From an uncultured Collinsella sp. (GTDB lineage: Bacteria > Actinomycetota > Coriobacteriia > Coriobacteriales > Coriobacteriaceae): a DNA stretch of 9,221 nucleotides. Positions 5,229 to 9,221 of the stretch are shown here, in pieces. Numbering within the stretch: position 1 is the first letter of the stretch; each line of letters opens with the position of its first letter. The notes under the pieces are model-generated. The model searched no databases. It had not been told where the DNA came from and saw nothing but the letters and a program-made list of their open reading frames with translations. The stretch is from positions 1 through 9,221 of the forward strand of contig CATYEN010000069.1 of the NCBI GenBank assembly GCA_958405565.1, given 5' to 3'. A program made the position numbers and the translations under genes.

Positions 5229-6278
5229 CTAGTACACCATGCCCATGGCGTCCTGAACCTCGGCCAGGGTCTGCTCGGCGATCTCGTTGGCGCGACGATT
5301 GCCCTCGTGCAGCACGTCCTTCACGTAGTCCAGGTCGTTCTCGTAGCGCTGGCGACGCTCGCGGATCGGGGCGAAGTACTCGTTGACAGCCTCGGTCGCG
5401 TACTTCTTGAGCTGGCCGGAGCCGCCCATGCCAATCTCCTCGGCAATCTCGACCTCGGAACGGCCGGTGCAGATGGCGGCCGTCGAAAGCAGGCCGGACA
5501 CGCCGGGGCGGTTCTCGGGATCAAACGTGATCATGCGCTCGGAGTCGGTCTGGCTCTTCTTGATGCGCTTGGCCGTCTCCTCGGCGGTCATCGAAATGTT
5601 GATGGCGTTGCCGTAGCTCTTGCTCATCTTGCGACCGTCCAGGCCGGGCAGCAGCGGGGTCTCGGACAGCAACGCGTCGACCTCGGGGAACACCTTGCCG
5701 TAGCGGTTGTTAAAACGGCGGGCGATGGTGCGGGTGAGCTCGATGTGCGGCAGCTGGTCGCGACCGACGGGCACCACGTTGCCCTTGCAGAACAGGATGT
5801 CGCAGGCCTGGTGCACCGGGTAGGTGAGCAGAAGGCCGGTGAGCTCGTGGCCCGAGGCCTCCATCTCGGCCTTGACCGTGGGGTTGCGCGCAAGCTCGGC
5901 CTCGGACACCAGCGACAGGAACGGCAGCATGAGCTGGTTGGCGGCGGGCACGGCGGAGTGCGCGTAGATCATGGTCTTGTCGGGGTCGATGCCGCAGGCG
6001 AGGTAATCCATGACCATGTTGTACACGTTGTCCTGGATGTGCTCGGTGGTGTCGCGGTCGGTGATGACCTGGTAGTCGGCGATGAGCACGTTGGTCTTGG
6101 CGCCCATGTTCTGCAACTCAACGCGGCCCTTGAGGGTGCCAAAGTAGTGGCCCAGGTGCAGGCGGCCGGTGGGGCGGTCGCCGGTGAGCATGGTGAACTT
6201 CTCGGGTGTCTTGGCCAGGCCCTCGCGAATGGCGTTGCTCTTCTGCAGCGCGACTTCGTAGCTGTTCTCGTTTGGCAT
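5229..6278 (-). CDS. trpS: Tryptophanyl-tRNA synthetase
   Basis: This class I aminoacyl-tRNA synthetase charges tRNA-Trp in the cytoplasm. The 349-residue product has the class I signatures: TGDRPTGRLHLGHYFGTL (32-49, the HIGH-type motif as HLGH), the PVGRDQLPHIELTR segment (170-183) and KMSKS (217-221). Length is normal for bacterial TrpRS. I start it at ATG 6278, preceded five bases upstream by AGGAG on the minus strand (plus-strand CTCCT near 6284-6288); a ten-codon extension to a TTG at 6308 lacks a ribosome binding site. A TATCAT -10-like box (minus strand, 6314-6309) would give a leader of about 25 bases, and no T-box-type leader is visible. It follows wecA on the same strand after 161 bases and converges on the MGMT gene. 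Confidence 0.97.
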   Translation of the reverse strand: MPNENSYEVALQKSNAIREGLAKTPEKFTMLTGDRPTGRLHLGHYFGTLKGRVELQNMGAKTNVLIADYQVITDRDTTEHIQDNVYNMVMDYLACGIDPDKTMIYAHSAVPAANQLMLPFLSLVSEAELARNPTVKAEMEASGHELTGLLLTYPVHQACDILFCKGNVVPVGRDQLPHIELTRTIARRFNNRYGKVFPEVDALLSETPLLPGLDGRKMSKSYGNAINISMTAEETAKRIKKSQTDSERMITFDPENRPGVSGLLSTAAICTGRSEVEIAEEIGMGGSGQLKKYATEAVNEYFAPIRERRQRYENDLDYVKDVLHEGNRRANEIAEQTLAEVQDAMGMVY

Positions 6279-6439
6279 GATTGCTCCTAACGTATGCGAA
6301 TTGGTCAAGATGATAGCGCGTTTATTGAAAGGGGTGGGGCGTAAGTGGATGAGAGGCTGGTAAGGCGAGTACCATGCGGCAGTTGCGGCACGGGCGCGAT
6401 GCGGCCAGCGTTAACGGACCACATCCTCGGCAGCAAACC

Positions 6440-7639
6440 CTAGCGCCTGTGGTGGCGCTCCTCCTTGCGTTCCTCGGCTGCCTGCTCCTCCTGCTTAAAG
6501 GCGGGGTCGTCGGGGGTCACCAGCTCGTCCTCGTGCGTGCGCTTGTTGTAATGGTGGCGCAACACGGGCTCAAACAGATGCAGGTGCTTGGCGAAGGCCG
6601 CCGAGCCAATGGCGAGCACGGTAAAGATGAGCACGCGCATGGGCACCTCGACCTGGTTGATAGCAGCGGCGCCGGCCGAAAGCATGATGCACCAGGCATA
6701 GATAAGCAGTACAGCCTGCCTTTGGTTGTAGCCCTCTTGGATCAGGCGGTGGTGGATGTGACCCTTGTCGGCCTGTCCGATGCTGATGTGGGCGCGCTTG
6801 CGGCGCACGATGGCGCTGAACGTATCGATGATGGGTACGCCGGCGACGATGAGCGGGATGATGAGCGAGGTGAGCGCAGCGGTACGGCTCACGTTGAGCA
6901 GTGAGATGGAACCCAGCGCAAAGCCTAGCAGCAGTGACCCCGAGTCGCCCAAGAAGATGCTCGCGGGGTTGAAGTTATAGTGCAAAAAGGCCAGGCAGGC
7001 GCCAAAGAGCGCGATGGAGAGCGCGGCGGCGTCGATACGGCCCGAGAGCACGGCGACCGAGAACATAGTGAACGACGCGATGCCGCAAATGCCCGTGGCC
7101 AGGCCGTCGAGGCCGTCGATGAGGTTGATGATGTTGGTGAACGCCACCAAGTAGACCACGGTGATGGGGTAGGCGAGCCAGCCGAGCATGATCTCGCCGG
7201 GGGCAAACGGGTTGACGATGACGCCGATGCGCAGGCCGCCAATGCAGGCGATGAGCGCGGCGAGTACCTGGCCAGCAAGCTTTTGCTTGGGCTTGAGCTG
7301 GAAGATGTCGTCGATGGCGCCGGTCGCGTAAATCACGGTAAAGGAGAGTGCCAGCATGGGGTAGCTGATGTGCAGACGCGGGTGCGGCACCAAAACGGGC
7401 GGCCAGCCCAGGTACCAGGTGCCCATGATTTGCACAATGCACGCAACGACCAGGCCCAAAAAGACCGCTGTGCCGCCTAGGCGCGGGATGGGCTTGGTGT
7501 TGATGCGGCGCTTAGAGGGGTAGTCGACAGCGTCGAGCTTAATCGCCAGGCGCTTGACCAGGGGCACCGTGAGGAAGGTCGTGATAAAGGCCGCGGCCGC
7601 CACGCATAGGTACGGTATGAAGCTCGTGGATGAAGCCAT
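6440..7639 (-). CDS. WecA/TagO-type undecaprenyl-phosphate sugar-1-phosphate transferase
   Basis: This polytopic membrane enzyme of the MraY/WecA family transfers a sugar-1-phosphate, usually GlcNAc-1-P from UDP-GlcNAc, to undecaprenyl phosphate. That starts synthesis of a cell-wall-linked glycopolymer such as teichoic acid or another surface polysaccharide. The 399-residue product has the catalytic signatures: IDD (109-111), NLIDGLDGLATG (172-183), NFNPASIFLGDSG (222-234) and HIHHRL (294-299). These match WecA/TagO rather than MraY. About ten hydrophobic segments alternate through residues 1-345, and a charged tail (about 355-399) rich in Glu, Arg and His is probably cytoplasmic. ATG 7639 is the only usable start before an in-frame upstream TGA, but its ribosome binding site is weak (GGCGG at a distance). 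The final polymer cannot be told, as no other pathway genes are nearby. Confidence 0.93.
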   Translation of the reverse strand: MASSTSFIPYLCVAAAAFITTFLTVPLVKRLAIKLDAVDYPSKRRINTKPIPRLGGTAVFLGLVVACIVQIMGTWYLGWPPVLVPHPRLHISYPMLALSFTVIYATGAIDDIFQLKPKQKLAGQVLAALIACIGGLRIGVIVNPFAPGEIMLGWLAYPITVVYLVAFTNIINLIDGLDGLATGICGIASFTMFSVAVLSGRIDAAALSIALFGACLAFLHYNFNPASIFLGDSGSLLLGFALGSISLLNVSRTAALTSLIIPLIVAGVPIIDTFSAIVRRKRAHISIGQADKGHIHHRLIQEGYNQRQAVLLIYAWCIMLSAGAAAINQVEVPMRVLIFTVLAIGSAAFAKHLHLFEPVLRHHYNKRTHEDELVTPDDPAFKQEEQAAEERKEERHHRR

Positions 7640-7846
7640 GTATCGAAAACCGCCAAGCGTCGAAGGAAAAGGTCAAAAAGGGTGCCATGCACAAAGGGCA
7701 TAGCCGAACCATGATACTCGACCAAAGGGGGTGCGGGGGTTTGCGCGATGGCATTATCACGCGCTTACCAGATATTGGGATGATGTTGATGGCTTGCCGG
7801 GGCGCTGGCTCGAGGATCCGAATAGGTTGCAGTGGCGATTTTCGGC
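7640..7846. other. wecA upstream region, nothing firm
   Basis: These bases between wecA and the 3' end of the putative 6S RNA contain only overlapping open frames that look spurious: no ribosome binding sites and unlikely composition. Minus-strand -10-like boxes (GATAAT near 7755, TATCAT near 7710) lack matching -35 boxes, so I cannot place the wecA promoter. No repeat copy or clear hairpin terminator was found. Confidence 0.4.
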
Positions 7847-8017
7847 AAAAGAAAACCACCCCCCACGTTACGAAAATGAACCCACCTAAAACAGGTGGGT
7901 GCCCTCATCGACCGTTCCAGCGTCCTTAACAACGAAGGATACCTGTACTAAGTACGACTGTGTGGGCTCCCTAAATAAACGCGACGGTTCACCCAGTTGC
8001 TCCGCGGGGGGCGGAAT
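7847..8017 (-). ncRNA. ssrS: Probable 6S RNA
   Basis: 6S RNA binds sigma-70 RNA polymerase by mimicking an open promoter. On the minus strand a TATGAT -10 box (8029-8024) predicts a start near 8017. The 5' CCGCCCCCCGCG (8014-8003) pairs along all 12 bases, with two G-U, with CGTGGGGGGTGG (7867-7856), which is followed by TTTTCTTTT. This gives a self-closed RNA of about 171 nt, the normal 6S size. A second pairing, TGAACC (7991-7986) with GGTTCA (7882-7877), extends the closing stem. A competing 3' hairpin, ACCCACCT (7900-7893) with AGGTGGGT (7887-7880), lies where 6S RNAs carry a similar CACC...GGTTCA hairpin. An apical hairpin has arms near 7942-7934 and 7926-7918 (UCCUU/AAGGA core). I cannot confirm homology by covariance, so a structured wecA leader is the alternative. 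Confidence 0.68.
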
Positions 8018-8054
8018 ACCTACATCATAAAGCGGCACTTTGTCGATTCCAGTC

Positions 8055-8083
8055 TTGACATTACAAAAATCGTGTCGGACGAT
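8055..8083 (+). promoter_or_regulatory. Putative promoter of the radical SAM gene
   Basis: A perfect -35 TTGACA (8055-8060) is followed after 17 bases by GACGAT (8078-8083), a poor -10 (3 of 6). A start near 8090 would give a leader of about 78 bases. It lies back to back with the putative 6S promoter, whose -10 is at 8024-8029 on the other strand. Confidence 0.4.
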
Positions 8084-8167
8084 TACGGCGCCTTGGGCTT
8101 GGAGCCGCCTGCGCGGTCCGGGCCTTTACGTTTGAGCTGCCGAATCGTTGTTTTGGAGCATGGTTTC

Positions 8168-9112
8168 ATGTCGACGTCGTTGACCGAACTTTTTTCGTCT
8201 GCTTGTCATTTGTGCCCGCGCCGTTGCGGCGCGGCACGCGATGGAGGCACGCGTGGCGTGTGCGGCGCCGACGATACGCTCAAGGTCGCCCGTGCGGCGC
8301 TCCATATGTGGGAGGAGCCGCCCATCTCGGGCGAGGCCGGCTCGGGCACGATCTTCTTTAGCGGCTGTTCGCTCAAATGCGTCTACTGTCAAAACCACGA
8401 GATCTCGACGGGCAATTTCGGTCTCGAGATCTCGCCCGAGCGCCTGGTCGAGATTATGCTTGAGCTGCAGGACCAAGGCGCCAATAACATCAATTTGGTG
8501 ACGGCGACGCATTATGCGCATCTGCTGCCGGCTGCGATTACCGCGGCACGGGAGCGCGGGCTGGCCATTCCGATCGTCTACAACACGAGTGGCTATGAGC
8601 GGGCGAGTGCCGTGGCCGCGTTGGGCGACCTGGTGGATGTGTGGCTCACTGACTTTAAGTATGCCGATGCGGGGCTTGCGCAGTCGCTCTCTCATATTAA
8701 GGACTACCCGCGCGTTGCCGTGTCGGGCTTGGCGCAGATGGCACGCGAGATTGAGCGCCGCGGGGGAGAGCTGGTGGACGACGACGGGCTCATGAAGCGC
8801 GGCATTATCGTGCGCCATTTGGTGCTGCCGGGTCATGCGGACGATTCGTGCCGCGTGCTGGACCTGGTGTGGCAGACGGTGGGCGACGTGCCCATCTCGG
8901 TGATGAACCAGTACACGCCCAACGCGCTTATGCGCGAGCAGGGCGGCGACTTGGCGCGCGCCGTGACGCGCGAGGAGTACGAGCAAGTGCTCGACCATGC
9001 CGACGACCTGGGCTTTACGACGATGTTCTGGCAAGAGGGCGGCGCCGTGGACGAGAGCTTCACCCCAGCCTTCGACACCACCGGCGTCCTCACCAGCGCC
9101 CAATGCGGCTAA
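8168..9112 (+). CDS. Radical SAM protein, PflX/COG1313-like
   Basis: The 314-residue protein is a radical SAM enzyme related to pyruvate formate-lyase activating enzymes; the COG1313 branch has no settled substrate. Two cysteine clusters are visible. The N-terminal CHLCPRRCG...GVCG set (Cys13, 16, 20, 32) probably binds an extra metal or Fe-S cluster. The radical SAM motif GCSLKCVYCQN (Cys67, 71, 74) binds the catalytic 4Fe-4S cluster that cleaves S-adenosylmethionine. The preceding SGTIFFSG and following NINLVTATHY segments are typical of this branch. I start it at ATG 8168, with GGAG (8155-8158) nine bases upstream, so that the protein opens just before the cysteine cluster; the frame extends to a TTG at 7997 but that part overlaps the putative 6S RNA and looks non-coding. 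It is followed by its own terminator and has no functional partner gene here. Confidence 0.9.
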   Translation: MSTSLTELFSSACHLCPRRCGAARDGGTRGVCGADDTLKVARAALHMWEEPPISGEAGSGTIFFSGCSLKCVYCQNHEISTGNFGLEISPERLVEIMLELQDQGANNINLVTATHYAHLLPAAITAARERGLAIPIVYNTSGYERASAVAALGDLVDVWLTDFKYADAGLAQSLSHIKDYPRVAVSGLAQMAREIERRGGELVDDDGLMKRGIIVRHLVLPGHADDSCRVLDLVWQTVGDVPISVMNQYTPNALMREQGGDLARAVTREEYEQVLDHADDLGFTTMFWQEGGAVDESFTPAFDTTGVLTSAQCG

Positions 9113-9131
9113 TTTAGCCCCATTACAGTTT

Positions 9132-9157
9132 GAGTCGTCCGAAAGGGCGGCTCTTTT
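9132..9157 (+). terminator. Intrinsic terminator of the radical SAM gene
   Basis: GAGTCGTCC (9132-9140) pairs with GGGCGGCTC (9145-9153) over nine base pairs, two of them G-U, closed by a GAAA tetraloop and followed by TTTT. It lies 19 bases past the stop codon. Confidence 0.9.
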
Positions 9158-9221
9158 CCGTTGCACGGCTATACGATTGAGCCGTACCGGTGGTCGCTGG
9201 CCGACCGCCCCGGACGGCCGT

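Noticed and set aside
5220..6290. Long plus-strand open frame opposite trpS, plus similar frames opposite wecA and the radical SAM gene
   Set aside because: These are shadow frames rich in Val, Ala, Gly and Leu caused by GC-rich third positions; the opposite strand encodes clear conserved proteins.
6309..6439. T-box or other riboswitch upstream of trpS
   Set aside because: No conserved T-box sequence or antiterminator is visible, and the predicted leader is only about 25 bases.
7539..7929. Small open frames in both directions between wecA and the radical SAM gene
   Set aside because: They overlap wecA or the 6S candidate, lack ribosome binding sites and resemble no family I know.
9158..9221. 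Start of another gene at the right edge
   Set aside because: A frame from TTG at 9178 stays open to the end, but it has no ribosome binding site and is too short to identify; ACGGCT/AGCCGT (from 9165) is only a weak inverted repeat.
1..9221. tRNA genes
   Set aside because: I searched by eye for T-loop-like GTTCRANTC with matching acceptor stems on both strands and found none.

Overview
The window is GC-rich chromosomal DNA with actinobacterial codon use. I read it as a gut Coriobacteriia member, most likely Collinsella or a close relative. This rests on base composition, the gene set (ATP-type PEP carboxykinase, DegV protein, WecA/TagO-type transferase, PflX-like radical SAM protein) and a GGGGACAGGCACC-centred palindromic repeat that I recall from that group. 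The genus is inference, not demonstrated.

Layout, left to right. Positions 1-277 are the pckA control region: a two-copy 27-nt tandem repeat, a sigma-70-like promoter, a perfect 16-bp palindrome at the likely start site, and a GC hairpin abutting a strong ribosome binding site. pckA (278-1948, +) follows. Next come a palindromic repeat, a promoter and a long leader hairpin, then a B3/B4 tRNA-editing-domain gene (2169-2888, +) and an inverted copy of the repeat. A MarR-family regulator (3062-3511, +) and a DegV/FakB-type fatty-acid-binding protein (3644-4498, +) form the next block. A short MGMT-family DNA-repair gene (4579-4899, +) is again enclosed between a forward and an inverted copy of the repeat. 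A 273-base structured non-coding stretch (4956-5228) separates it from the convergent trpS (6278-5229, -). A wecA/tagO-like gene (7639-6440, -) lies upstream of trpS on the same strand. The 528-base gap before the last gene holds what I read as a minus-strand 6S RNA (about 8017-7847) with its own -10 box and U-rich end. The window closes with a COG1313/PflX-type radical SAM protein (8168-9112, +), its terminator, and 64 bases with nothing assignable.

The protein-coding genes are mostly ordinary housekeeping genes and no operon builds one obvious pathway. Only marR-degV (possible lipid link) and wecA-trpS (same strand, 161-base gap) look like potential transcription units. The unusual content is in the DNA and RNA between genes. 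Two genes, B3/B4 and MGMT, are each bracketed by perfect inverted copies of the same 39-41-nt element in the same polarity. The two left-hand copies share an 8-base upstream flank. The element forms the pckA stop codon and may have altered the PckA C-terminus. Several gene leaders carry strong, terminator-like hairpins.
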